A DNA stretch of 64,000 nt from Massariosphaeria phaeospora (lineage: Eukaryota > Ascomycota > Dothideomycetes > Pleosporales): the NCBI GenBank assembly GCA_011032825.1, contig JAADJZ010000016.1, positions 992,001 to 1,056,000 on the forward strand, read 5' to 3'. Below, in pieces: positions 11,032 through 23,600 of this stretch (its first letter is position 1; each line of letters opens with the position of its first letter). The notes beneath the pieces are model-generated. The model did no database searches. It saw only the letters and a program-made list of their open reading frames with translations, and had not been told where the DNA came from. Position numbers and translations under genes: made by a program.

Positions 11032-11936
11032 GGCGGAATGAGTGTGTCGGTAGTGGAGCTGACGGTGCTGAGGACGGCGGAGTGAGGTGCTTGAAGTTGA
11101 AGACTTTGGTCGCGGTAATTTTCGCGTGATGTGTGCGCACTAGCGCCTTGGCATGGACTACCTAGAAATTTTTCTGACGCGCAGCCTTCCAACCTCACTT
11201 CCCTCACCTCACGAAATTTGAGCCACCATCCACTTACAGAGTGCAGCCACGCAGGATACCATCATGGGCCCCTTTGATGGGGTATCCTATGTCGCTACCT
11301 TGCCCAACGCTGATGGCGGCGCGCTGTCCATTATTGCGCGAAAGACGTAGCGATCGTACGTCAAACTAACGAATCTGTGGGCTGCAGAGCTTTAGTATAG
11401 GCCTTTCCACATGTTGCTAGGTGCCTGTGTCCATCTCTCTTGCTGAGAGCGGCTGATGACCAAGGTGTGTACATCCATCCCTTCTCACGCCCCAACATGA
11501 TGAACTATTCCAAACTATTTTCTGGTACCTCTTGATTTAATCCGCAAGGATGATGATCTCAACGGACATTCTGATATCTTTTGATACGACCGCTTGTCAA
11601 TGACTGCTTTCATACGAGCTTTGACTGACTTGCAATATAGACTACCTTCGACTGGTTGACTTTGTTTCGTCCTCCGCATTATATAGTAGCGGAAGGTGTC
11701 ATGGCAAGACCGCCCATGGTGGCTCAAGCTGGCCGGGACGTCACTGCCATGGGATTGTACATGCTCAACAGCAGTTTCCTTTCCTCGGGTCTACTCTTAG
11801 CGCATCGTAGCCACCTCAAATACATCATCTTTGAATACCATGATTGCGTCTCGCTACAACTTCGGTCTCCACTGTACACAATCCTCCAACACACACGTTG
11901 ATCCGCCAATAAAGCTCTAGCAAAGCACTCGGTAGT
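11032..11936. other. Divergent intergenic region
   Basis: This contains the promoters of rps13 (minus) and the Tos1-family gene (plus). No additional reading frame has coding support; those at 11515-11942 overlap on both strands and look random. Confidence 0.5.
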
Positions 11937-13676
11937 ATGCATCGCTGCATCATCGGCACGTTGACCTTTCTGCTGCGATTTGCGGCCGCTAGGACGTCAG
12001 CGCAACTTTGTCGCGGGACATCGCAGCTTTCTGACGACGGCAATTGGTACTGCTCAGAAGTTAGGGCCATCACCTATCGCAACATCAGCCAGCCCGGAGT
12101 CTACAATCGGACCACACGGGTCGATCCAAATACCGGTCTTTGTGACCATGAACCGGTCTCTTATCCCGGGACTGGTCCACTTACCCCGTTGTTCGGTGAA
12201 GTACTGTCGGCCCTGCAATTGATGTTCTCTTGCTTTGCGTGCTGACCAGGAAACACAGCTGTCCATGCATCTGCGCGGACCGATGAATGTCTCCAAATTG
12301 GCCGTTTACATGCTACCGGGCGACTTCTACAGTCCACAAAAGCGTGCCACTATCCCCAGTGACGTGCTAGACGCCGGACACATTCCTGACGCGGTTGATG
12401 GCCCTGTTGCCCACGTTGCGCTTGCAGAGCCTGCAAAAGAGGTGGATCTTCCCGTGATTAGGTTTCTCAACAACTCAACTGTGCAGAAGCGGACAGGCCC
12501 GGGATCTTGCTCTAGTATGAGGACCGTTACTGCTACGGTGTTCGTTACGGCCATGACTTGTCCCACCACCAACCCTTTCGACTTTGCTACATCGACGCGC
12601 ATTCAGCCAAGTGGTGGATTGGAGCCTCCCCTCTCCATATCCTGTAGCTGCACCCTCGAACCACAAGCGTCTGGCGTTGCGTCGGTGCAGACCTCAACAA
12701 CACATACCTGTAGTGGAACGGAGAGCAGCTCACCCGCGGGCACTCAACAGCCCGCCCAGCATGCTACAGTCACTGCTGTAGCCTCTCCTCTCGCTCAGAA
12801 GCGTGAGGTAGTCATTGCAGCAGCCCCACCCTGGAGCCGAATCGCATCTTATACGTCTGCCGCACCGGCTGCAGCTACCGGGTTCGCCTTTCTTGCCAAT
12901 CTTGGAGATGAGAGAAAATCAGGTACTTTCGACTAGTACGTCACCTTACTAAGGGATACGGTTGTTCTAGACATTAACAACCTCTAGTTCCTTTGGAAAC
13001 TCCCTCGGATACGTTATCGGCAATGGAAAGACTGTGGCGTCGCAGAATACACCCTTCGATGGGACTCTGGAGACCTCGGAGGTAGAAATTGCCGTGTTCA
13101 CAGATCAACAATGTCGTACTGGAGATTGTGAAGCGAGGCCCAGGGCAACTGCGCATTGTAGGAACCCTGCCGTTCATCCTTGCGTATTGCTAACACACCG
13201 TAGATGGTTTTGGAGGCGAATCCAAAGTCTTCTTGATCGAGTTCCAGATGGACCACTACGACAACGTCGGCACGGACCAGGGCATGCTCTCCGATGCTCC
13301 CGCCTGGTGGTTTCTGAATGCCGCAATCCCTCGCGTACTCCAGTACGGCAACGACAAACGCAACATCCCCTGCTCGTGCTGGTCTAGCGGGTGTGGCGAG
13401 TTTGACGCCTTCGAGGTCCTGGGCCGGGGAGAAGAGCGCGCAAAGTCAACCATCCATCGCCAGGGGAACCTCGAAGGCGGCGATTCAAACTTCTTCAGGC
13501 GGCCCGTCGGCAGGATGCTCAAGTTTGCGGTCATCTTTCACAACTTCAACATCACTGCTTCGGTGCTGCCTGATACTTTTGACTTCTCGCAGACGTTGAC
13601 GGCGGGCCAGATTGACAACATTATTGCGTATGATCCGGACAGCTACACGCATTCTCTTTTCCCTATTGGCGACTGA
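11937..13676 (+). CDS. Secreted cell-wall protein, YJL171C/Tos1 family
   Basis: Four exons, 11937-12200, 12250-12935, 12988-13157 and 13204-13676, give 530 residues. A signal peptide covers roughly residues 1-22 (hydrophobic TLTFLLRFAA, cleavage near TSA). The N-terminal domain has the Tos1 pattern: NWYCSEVRAITYRN, then ETQLSMHLRGPMNVSKLAVY across intron 1. A Ser/Thr/Ala-rich linker leads to the large C-terminal domain, with FGNSLGY, GFGGESKVFLIEFQMD, LQYGN and CSCWSSGCGEFDAFEVL. These correspond to the two Pfam domains once called DUF2403 and DUF2401. Family members are wall-associated and thought to act on beta-glucan. No GPI-attachment tail is evident, so I expect secretion into the wall. 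The gene is intact although the RIP-damaged island begins only about 350 bp downstream. Confidence 0.92.
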
Positions 13677-14038
13677 GAGACGTTACGTTGTTTGACCATT
13701 CCGAGCGGACGAGGGCGTTGTATGGATATATATTAGGGCAGATGCAGAAGTGGAATATGCGTTTCAGGATACATCTTAGTGCAAAGAGATCAAATTCAAG
13801 CTCATAGCCAAACCGAACTAGTCGTAGGATGTAGATATCGCTTAACGTCTATTACCGCCTACATTCTCTTGTATTTCTAGTCTACGCTATTAGTTGCCGC
13901 TAATGCCTGCGCAGCTAATAATTAGCTAATATTTGCTACTACTAATTATTTTAGGCAACTATATATAGCTAAGTAAGTTATAAAAGTTTACTATACTTTT
14001 CTCTTTTTTTACTCTTTACCAAAAAAAAAAAAAAATAG
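13677..14038. other. Transition into the AT-rich island
   Basis: After the Tos1-family stop codon the sequence turns from mixed composition to strongly AT-rich within about 200 bp. A run of 15 A's lies at 14021-14035. No gene is visible. Confidence 0.6.
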
Positions 14039-14040
14039 TA

Positions 14041-16530
14041 ACGTAATAGATTACCAAACCCGCTAGATTATCGAACTCGCTAGATTTTGCCAAGACTGCT
14101 ACATTCTCTATCAACGCAATATGTTTTAACTAACTAACGCGTTATTACACTAACACGAAGAAAAACTTTAGCTTGCTTTTAAAGCTTTTAATTCTAGCTA
14201 ATTCTAAAGCTATTAAGTAGCTGCTATTGCTTTTAACGTTAAACGCTAGAGCCTTAACAAACGTGCAAAAGAAATTTTATTTTAAAGCAAATTACTTGCT
14301 AACTACTAGAAGCTTACTACAACTAAAGAGCAAACAATTGTTTAATATATTCTTAACTTTAATTTTCAAGAATTTGCACTTTAGCTGTCTAAAGTAAAAG
14401 ATATAGCAGATAAACTATTAAAAGTGCAAAGTAAAGAGCTAGTAGGCAAAAAATAAGTTACAAGATTTGTAACGCGTTTAAGCAAAATTAAAATAGCTTT
14501 TAATCGAGCAAAGAACTAGCAAAGAAGACAATTAAAAAATTCTAAAGTAATTAGCGCGTAGTTTAAGCTTGTTAGAGATACTAAAGCTAAGTACAATATC
14601 TACAATAATAATATACACAACTTTAACAAAACTAGCTTTTAAATAAGTGTTATTAAGTTTATAAAAGTTGTTACAAGCTTTTAAAAACGTACTTAACTTA
14701 ATTTTATCTAGCTAAGCAATTAGAAGTAGGTAATAGTTATCTAAAGCATCTGCGCTGCAAGATACGCAATTTTACTATTTATTATCTACAAAAAGCGCGT
14801 TTATATTTTAGCATAGTACAAAAAAAACTTTATACTTGGCAATTAAAAGCTTTTAGTTTCTAAAAACAGCTAAACAAACAATACTTTTAGTTTTAAATAG
14901 TTAAAGCATTTTAACGCGCATACAAAAGCGCGTTAGGTAAAAAAGTATTAGCTTCTTGTTTTAAACAGCTATAAAAGCTACTAATTTTGAGATTTTAAAA
15001 CTTATTGCTTTAAAAACAAAATCTTTACGCTTTGTATACTACTTTATTTATTCTATATTCTTTAGTTTTTAAATGTAGTTTGCTTTTTGCTGCTAAAGCT
15101 AAAGTACTTTCAACGCGTTTGAAACTTAGCGCGCTAGCGCGTTTTTTATATTAACAAAGAAAGCTTTCTACTAGCTTTTAGAAACGTGTTTTTTAAAGTG
15201 TTTACAACAAAGAACTGCAAAAAAGCTTTTAAAGCTTTAAAGCTAGTTTCTATTAACGCGCAAGTAGTTTTTAATTGTTTTAAAGTATAGCTATGTACTT
15301 CGCTACTACGTTTTGCACTAGAAACGCCGTAGCAGTTAAAAACTCCAAGCAATACACTTGAATTTGAATTACAATTAAAGCTAGTATGCGATTTTATTAC
15401 TAGATTGCTTACTTTAGCGCAGAGTAGCTTTTTTTAGCTTATAAAAAAAGCTAAATTAATGCTGCATTAAAACGCGCTTAAGGACTACTGTATTAAAGAG
15501 CTTGAAAATTAATTAGCAAAGATAACTAAGCAGAAATTGCGCAAACGAAAGCGAATTTAAATAGGTAGTACGATATAGTATAGTAACAAATTAGCGCAAG
15601 TAGCTACTAAAGCGTTGTTACGATCTAGGTTTCGCTAAGCGAAACTACGTTAGTTTATTAAAAAACACAAGCTTACTAAGCACTAAAAACTCGAAGACTA
15701 TGTGCTAGCAAATTACGTAACAGTTTACAAGTTCTAAAGAGTTTCGAACAACTCTAAAACTTTAAAACGTTTAAAACTTCTAGAATCTCTAGAACAGGCT
15801 TAGTATATAGTTAAAATAATAAACTCTTATAGCTTATTGTCTTTAATTTTAATTTACTAAGTTAACTTTTACTTTAACTTTAATACTCTTTGCAAAACGA
15901 AGCTTGCTACTGCTTTAGTATTAAACGCTATACAACTTTTTTAGTCTATCGAACTTACTTATTTCTTAAGAACTAACCTAAGCTTGATAAATGATTTTTT
16001 AAGTTCGCTTAACTTTTACAAGCGTCTATAGCGCTTTAGCTATTAAAAAAAGCGCGTAGTACAAAAAGTTAAGAAAAAGCACAACTAGCTCTACGGCGCT
16101 GTAAAAACTATAGTAATATAAAGCACAATACCTAAACCTACTAAAAGAATACTATTTGTATTTTTTTACTTTTGCATAGTTAGGTGCTGTGTAACGTACA
16201 CACAGCGCAAGCATGTAGCTTTTTTTACTACTACTTCGTGTAGTAGCAAATACAAAGCAAGCTTAGAAAAAGTATATAAAACTATTTCGTTCTATCGTAA
16301 ATAGAACACACACGAACTAATATACAAAAATTAGCTACTTATGCACTTATTTTTCTCTTTTACACTTGTAAACTAACAAATACAAAAAAAGCTTTTAAAT
16401 TTAAAGCTAGCACGACGTACGCAAGTTTCTTGTTTAATAGCAATTAATTTAATATTCTTTGAGATAAGTTAGTTGTTCTAAGCAATTTTAAGTTACTTAG
16501 TAGTTTGAGTTACTTAGTAGTACTTTACGT
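14041..16530 (+). mobile_element. Fot1/pogo-like DNA transposon A (RIP-mutated)
   Basis: The ends ACGTAA... and ...TTTACGT are flanked by TA at 14039-14040 and 16531-16532, the TA target of Tc1/mariner-type elements. The interior on the plus strand matches a pogo/Fot1 transposase frame: HNFNKTSF at about 14615-14640 sits where NFDETGF is expected. The copy is interrupted by a solo LTR at 15616-16020. Even without it the element is about 2.08 kb, some 215 bp longer than the net length of B and C (about 1.86 kb). A further insertion therefore probably lies between about 16110 and 16360, but I could not place its ends. The stretch 17140-17540 is an inverted relative (element B). Confidence 0.75.
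15616..16020. repeat. Solo LTR inside element A
   Basis: 405 bp beginning TGTTACGATCTAG and ending GCTTAACTTTTACA, flanked by the 5-bp duplication AGCGT (15611-15615 and 16021-16025). Its right half is closely similar to the right half of the 432-bp LTRs of the gypsy element at 20218-26749, so it is a shorter relative left by LTR-LTR recombination. Confidence 0.9.
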
Positions 16531-16886
16531 TACTACTTACTTTATTAAAATTTTAATTTTATAAATAGTAATATAAGTATTTTAGTTTACTTATTAAAAG
16601 TAATAATAAAAGTATACTATACGAAAATAAAAATAGAGCTTATAGCTAAAGAAAAAGCGCTGTAGTAAGCTTAACTTATTTTATTATCAAGCTAGTTACA
16701 TTATCGAGCTAGTTAAAAATGCTTAGTAGTACTAACTTACGTTACGCTTTTTTTATTTAATTGCTATTAAACAAGAAGCCTACGTACGTTGTGCTTACAT
16801 TAGATTTAGAAAATATCTTTGTATTTTTTCTACACGTGCGCGCGTTATGTTTAGTTAGTTTCGTTGTAGTTTCTACAGCACCGTAC

Positions 16887-17097
16887 TGTAAAGAAATTGC
16901 CAAAGTAAGCAAGCTCTAATATAGAAAGTAATAAATTAATGCGATTTTATTTATAAAATAAAAGAGCTTTTTATACTTTCTACGCTACGCTAGAATCTAT
17001 CGAAGCTTAGCTAAAAGTTAGCGAAGCAATTTCGTACGAAATTGCTCTAACCGAGATCTAGCAACTAAAGTATTTTATTAAGCATTCGCCTATTACA
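16887..17097. repeat. Solo LTR (211 bp) inside element B
   Basis: The sequence begins TGTAAAGAAATTGCC and ends GCCTATTACA, giving TG...CA ends. It is flanked by the 5-bp duplication CGTAC at 16882-16886 and 17098-17102. It differs from the gypsy LTR, so it comes from another LTR element family. Confidence 0.85.
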
Positions 17098-17548
17098 CGT
17101 ACAACTAGTTAAGCTAGTTTTTAATTACTACTACTACGAGCTTTTTTTAATTGCTAAAGCTTTGCAAACGCTTTAGTAGCTAGTAGCTACTTAAGCTACT
17201 ACTTTACTATACTCTATTGTACTACTATACTAGATATGCTTGCGTTTGCGCGTTTTTCTTTTAGTTATTACTACTAATTGCTTTTTAAGCTCTTTATTGC
17301 AAGTAGCAAGAAGCGCGTTTTAGTACAGCATTAGCTTACTACTTTTTATAAGCTAAAAAAAGCTAGCCTACGCGGTAGTAAGCAATTAAGTAAAAAAAAT
17401 TGCGTACAAGCTTTAACTAAAATCTAAACTCGTAAGTATTGCTTAAAGTTTTCAACTGCTACGGCGTTTCTAGAAGAAAAAGCGCTAGTAAAGTACGTAG
17501 CTATACTTTAAAGCAATTTAACACTACTTGCGCGTTAATAGAAACTAG

Positions 17549-18051
17549 TGTTACGAACAAAAACAATACTAAGTATCGTAGACTAAGCAACGACGTAGAA
17601 AAGTTGTTAGAGCTTGCAAGTTTGCAAAACAAAAGTACAGCAATGCGCAAAGCAGAATTAAGTTAGTAGTTACGTAATAGTAATTAGTGCGATTAGAGTT
17701 TTAGCGAACTAAGTATACTAAGTAGCAAGCGCTTAGCTTACTTAAAGCGCTTAGCAACTAAGTACACTAAGCAAACTAAGTAGAACGCTTTTAGCAAAGA
17801 ATTATAGAACTATATAGATTAGTAGAATTTTTTTTATAATTTAGATTTTTTGTAGTTAACTTTCTTAAGTACATTTTATACATAGATTAGATCTATAGGC
17901 AACAAATTGTTACTTTGTTATTCTATTTAAATTAGAATTGAGATTGTTTTCTTTTGTTGTTACTAAGCTCTTTGAATACAGAACAATTCCTTAGGCAGAA
18001 TTTCTAAGTCCAATTGCGATTACTTTTAGTAAGAGAATACTTTTGATAACA
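17549..18051. repeat. Solo LTR (503 bp) inside element B
   Basis: Begins TGTTACGAACAAAAAC and ends TTTTGATAACA, flanked by ACTAG at 17544-17548 and 18052-18056. The element-B sequence continues on both sides. It is a third LTR family, different from those at 16887 and 20218. Confidence 0.88.
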
Positions 18052-18263
18052 ACTAGCTCTAACGCTTTAAAAGTTTTGTAGTAGTTTGCTTTTGTAAACA
18101 CGTTAAAAAACGCGTTTTTAAAAGTAAAAAAAAATCTTTTTTGTTAATATAGAAAACGCGTTAGCGTGCTAAGTTTCTAACGCGTTAAAAGTACTTGCGC
18201 TTTAGCAGCAAAAAGCAAACTACGTTAAGTAGCTAGAGAATATGCAATAAGTAAAGTAGCATA

Positions 18264-20125
18264 ACGTACTTTACGAGCTCGCCGAACACACGAGTTCGCC
18301 GAATACTTTTGCTAAGCCTTTACTAACTCTACCTATGTACACGATGCTTCTACAACAACACTAAATAGAGCCTTCTAATAAACGTTAGATACAAACTGCT
18401 TTTTAAGCTTTTAAACAAAACGCGATACTTTTTTTGCAACGCGCTGCAGCTATCTATAACGTTTCTTAAGCAACACTAAGCAATCAACGCGCTAAACAGC
18501 CTTTACAAGCAGATTACAAGCCTAAATTAATAAATCTAACAAAAACTAAAAAGAGCGTAGTTGTTGAGTATATACTTAAGCTTATTACGCGCGGATTTTC
18601 TTTTAGGCTCGCAGCTGTAGCTAATATAGCCAATTTCTTACGCGCAAAGCGCAATCTAGGCTAGGTTAGCTTAAACTAGCCTAGTACGTAGGTTAAGCAC
18701 TGCTTTAAGTTTACAATAAAGTTCAATCGCAAGTACAATTATAAAAAAGCGCTTTGCGAGAACTCGAAGGTTATCTAGAGCTAGTTTAGCCTAGTAGCTA
18801 ACATTAAGGCCAAGTACGGCATCTAGAATGAAAACACGTACAACTTTAACAAAACAGGCTTTATAATAGGCTAGATAACAACTAGAGCAGTTGTTACAAC
18901 TTTAGAGAAACGAGAACAGCCAAAGGCAATATAGCAAGGCAATAGAGAATAAACAACAGTTATCCAAAGCATTAACGCAACAAAGTAAGCTATTCTACTT
19001 TTTATTATTTTTAAAAGCTGCTATTACTTCTTTGCTTAGTACAAAAAGAAAAATCTGCTTTAAAACTAGGTTATTGCAGTTTCTAAAAACGGCTAGACAA
19101 CAAATAAGCTTAGCTTACAGTAGTTAAAGCACTTTGATAAGTATACAAAGAAAAGAGTAGTTAGTGCTTACTAACTACTCGCAATTAACGGCTATAAGAG
19201 CTATAACTCGCTTGCATTCTAGCAATACTACAAGAAAAACAAAATTATTACTATTTATATGCTTTCGCACTTATCGCACTTTTTGCAGCTTTTTAATGTA
19301 AGTTGTTTTGCTTCTCTAAAGAAAGCGTACGGGCGCTAAGCTAAAAATCTCATGCGCAACCAAATTACTTACATTACAAAACTTAAGTTTTTACTATACT
19401 TTATACGCGCTTATAATGCAGCAATTACTTTTAGTAATATCCAAAAAGAGTTTCAAGGCGCTAGATTAGTTCTATTTAACCTAAAACAGGTTATAACAGC
19501 TTTTGACGTTTAGTTGCGTACTCTATTACTACTACTGTCTATTAACAACGAGCCTTAGTAGTCGCAAACTCTAAGCAATACTTTTAAACTAGAGTTGCAA
19601 TTGACGCTTGTAAAAGCAAAAATTTAAAAGCATATAAATAGCTTACTAACGTCTATAGTAGAAGCTTTTAAAAAAGTCTTAAAGAAAGCAGCTATTATTG
19701 CGCACAAGCTAGTGTTAGCGCAAAAAGAAATCGCAAAGCTTTAAGCGGCAAATAAGGCTGCTACGCGACGTAGATCGCATAAAAGAAAGCAGGTTTAAGC
19801 AGAAAAAACTTTGATAGTTGAGAATAAAGCTCGTCTAACTGCTCTAAAGGAGTTTAAAGCGCGTAGTAATAAAAAGAAGCTAAAGACGCAAGTGCGCGCT
19901 AAAGTAGGTAAACTATTTCAAAAGTAGTGTAAATAGTGCAGTTAAATCGAGCATAACGCACGTACGTGTAAGCAAGTAGCAAAAGTAAACTTTAAATAAT
20001 ATCTTAGGTTAGATTGCTCTATATAGAGCTAAAGTAAGCTGTTTTGCGCTAAAATAGAGTAGTTTTGGTAGGAGCTTGGCAAAAGTGTTCGGCGAACCCG
20101 TGTGTTCGGCGAGCCCGTAAAGTAC
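18264..20125 (+). mobile_element. Fot1/pogo-like DNA transposon C, complete length
   Basis: The element is 1,862 bp long, with inverted repeats of about 54 bp starting ACGTACTTTACG. TA lies on each side (18262-18263 and 20126-20127). The two ends differ at only a few places, all transitions. Each end carries an internal direct repeat of a GTTCGGCGA(A/G)CCCGT unit, probably paired transposase sites. The plus strand encodes a degraded DDE transposase with an NFNKTGFIIGW segment at about 18842, then WTTVIQSINA, and NGYKSYN near 19187. A C-terminal Cys-rich segment with CSQIEHNARTC follows near 19935. Catalytic Asp positions now read Asn (GAC to AAC), as G-to-A RIP would cause. Confidence 0.9.
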
Positions 20126-20217
20126 GTTACAAAAAGTTAAAATTTTATTTTTAAAGTAGTAGTTTTTAAAATTCTAGTTAAAGTAGCTTTTATAGCTGTT
20201 TAAAATAAGTAGCTAGT

Positions 20218-20649
20218 TGTTACGATCTAGTATTACGACTAGGCTTAGCGCAAAGCGCTTGAGTTATAAGCAACTAATAGAGTTACATAGCAAGCTAATT
20301 GAACTTTAGTTATGTAACTGCTTACTAGTAAGCGCTTAGAAATAAGCGCGCTTAGTAGTAAGCGCTTAGCAACGAGCGCTGCTTAAAAGTAAGCGCTTAA
20401 AAATAAGCAAAAACACTTTCTAGTATATAGACTACGAAAAACAACGCACTTTTACAGTCGTTGTCTTTAATTTCTTAATCTACTAAGTTAACTTTTACTT
20501 TGACTTTTATACTCTTTGCAAAACGAAGCTTGCTACTGCCTTAGTATTAAACGCTATACAAACTTTTTCTAGTCTATCGAACTTACTTACTTCTTAAGAA
20601 CTAACTAAAGCCTAATAAACGATTCTTTTAAGTTCGCTTAGCTTTTACA
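20218..20649 (+). repeat. 5' LTR of the gypsy element
   Basis: 432 bp, TGTTACGATC...GCTTTTACA. It contains repeated AAGCGCTTAG blocks in its left half. Same length as the 3' LTR, with transition differences only. Confidence 0.95.
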
Positions 20650-20699
20650 TATTAAAAACTTCTAAGATAAGTAATACTTTAATAACTACTTTTTTTTAT

Positions 20700-23600
20700 A
20701 CTCGCACTAGCGGTACGAAAGTAGCGAAGCTTAACTTCTACTATAGAAATCGCTTGAAGCTAGAGAACTAGTTACTCTAGTTTAACTTTTTTTTTAAGTT
20801 TAAAGATAACTACGTTAACAACGTTAACAAGGCATTTCTAATAGCTTTCTACATAAAAGAAATAGCTTTTAAGTAAGTTTAACTTTACTTAAAGAAGTAC
20901 TTAGATAGCAACAACAACAAAGACATAATTACACGCATGTTCAAAAATCGCGCTGTGTTTAAAAACAAGCTGCAACAATTTTACGTAATTGCTAATAAAC
21001 TTGCTATCGCAGAAAAAACTATTCAACGAATGCGCTAGACTAAGTTAGCTAAGAACTACGCTAACTTATTTTAACAGTACTCTATCTAAACTAACTAGAA
21101 CAACAAAGCACTTATGCGCATGTACAAGCAAAAGCTAAAAAATAACGTTAAAGCAAAACTAATGCGCTCTAGAGCAGCTACAAACACTTTAAACAACTTA
21201 ATTAAAAAATCAATCTGCTTCGACAATAAGTTGTACGAACTCGCAATTAAAACGCGAGCTAAAGCAAGGTTCTACGTACTAAAAAGCAATAGAAGTTATA
21301 TACTTAACACTAGCTAGCGTTAAGTACAAACTTAACACTCGCGCTTAGCAAGCGTATACAACTTAGCTTAAAAATACAAACCTATGCACTTTAACAACTT
21401 TAACAAAAGCAAACTAATTAACAAACAATTAAAGTATAGCAAAGAAACAAAGACTTGCTATAATTGTAGCAAACTAAGCTACATCTTTAGCAACTGTTAC
21501 TAGAAAAACAAAGTTGTTTAGCAGTTAAACGTACTATCTAATACTACAAGTAGTATTAATAAAGAATAAAAAGTAATTACTTTTATAAATGTTAAGAGTT
21601 AGAGAGAACAGTTGCCTAAAAGAACAAGTTTAGCTAAAGAAAAATTGCTTTGTAACGATACTAACTTTTTAATAAACAAAAAATACGAGTTACTAGACGA
21701 GCAACTAAACCTACTAAATACTACAAAACATTAAAACTAGATTATTAAAAAAAAACAAGTACGAAGAATCTATTAATCTAACACTTTACTTTAAAACAAT
21801 GTACTCGATTACAACGAAGTAGTGTAGAAATATCTTAACGAGCCTAACTAATAGCTTACAAAAAAAAACAAACAAGAAATCTATTAAAAGCTTAAAAAAA
21901 CAAAACGCTTTAAAGAAAACATTCTACTTTTAAATCTAAACGAATTGGCTACTAAGAAACACTAGCACGATAAAGCTGCAAAAGAATTTTAACGAAGCTT
22001 TAAAAGCAACTGCAAGAACGCGAACTTCTACAAACTACAGTACTACCTAAACTACTAAAATTTAAAACACGCGAAAATGTTATAGATAGTGTGCTTTTAC
22101 GACTACTATTTTACTTACTACTTAAACAAGCAAGGCACGAAATAGTTTTTTAAAAGAAAAAGCTAATCTTGCCTTTAAAAGTAGTTTAACTGCAAAAACA
22201 ACACTTGCAAATACTACTTATAAAACAAACGCAACATATTGCACTTCTCTAAAAAAAAAAACTTAGCGAAACTGCTTGCAATGCAAATGCTTGTAAACAA
22301 CAACTGCACTTAGGCTTAATAGCAAACCTGCTTACATTTTAACTGCGCACAGCATTAAACTTTTAAGAAAGCTAACGAATTTAGTACAAAGTCTTTTTTA
22401 GGCTAGCAACGCTTAACCTCGAAGTTAAACAGATTAACGTAATTAACTTAGCAGAACAAATTAAGCTTTTTGTAAAGCTTAATAGTTATCTAATAAAAGC
22501 TTTAATTAACACAAAAGCATAGAATAACTTTGTTTTCGCTTAAGCAGTGTTTGTAGCTAGTTTACACCTACTAGAGAAACAACAGCTCTATTTACTTGCT
22601 AGTGCCAACAAATAGCTTATACAAGCGCAACTAGTAGTTACACACAAAATAAGTAACGTACTATTGCACATTAAACAATACTAAAAAAAGTTAGCTTTCA
22701 ACGTCTTTAGACTAGCTATTTACAATATTATTTTAAAACTTTTTTAGTTACAAAAGCACAACTCTTAGATTAACTAAAGAAAGAATACGCTTTTGCTAGA
22801 GTGTTGCAAAAACAGCGCTTCTAACACTATGCCTACGCATCGGCAAAGTTTAATAGCAAATAAAAAAACAATTAATGTAATTGCATTGACAAAGGACAGC
22901 TTTAAAACACAAAAGTTTAACTTAATAGATACTAACTCAAAGCTTTTAGATTAACAAGTTAGAGTAAAGAAAAAAATTAGCGCACTTTTAGAAATACCCT
23001 ACGAGTACAAAGAATTTAAATATTTCTTTTAAAAAGTAGTAGATGCAGAAGCATTACTAAAATACAAACTTTAAAACTACAAAATCGTCTTACAAGAAAA
23101 AAAGCAACTAACTTTTAACTTAATTTACAAACTATTAAAAAAAAAGTTAAGCACACTTCGCGATTACATTAGAAATAACTTAAAAAAAAGTTACATACGA
23201 CTATTACAGTTACTTGCAAAATACTTAATTATTTTTGTACTAAAAAAAAACGGCGTACTACGACTATACGTTAACTTTTAAAAACTCAACAACATTACAG
23301 TTAAGAATTAATACTTTCTACCAAATATTATAGAATTACGAGATTAATTATTTTACGCAAAAGTCTTTACAGCGCTTAACCTACAAAATAGTTACTACTT
23401 TATTAAAATTAAGAAAAGTAAAAAATAAAAAACAGCGTTTTAAACGAGATACAGACATTACGAATACACTATTATGCTATTTAAGCTTACAAATGCCTTA
23501 GCAACTTTTTAAGAGCTTATTAACAACGTGTTAAGAATGCACTTAAATATCTTTGTTGTTGCTTATCTAGACAACATTATTATTTATTTTAAAACTTAAA

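Noticed and set aside
16405..16800. A 390-bp inverted-repeat element (MITE) suggested by matching sequence at 16409-16455 and 16752-16798
   Set aside because: The match is explained by the tail of element A and the oppositely oriented tail of element B lying next to each other, not by a separate element.
17439..17666. A 75-codon open frame in the AT island, similar to one at 15146-15352 on the other strand
   Set aside because: Both are inverted copies of antisense sequence in elements A and B, and the 17439 frame runs into a solo LTR at 17549; not a gene.
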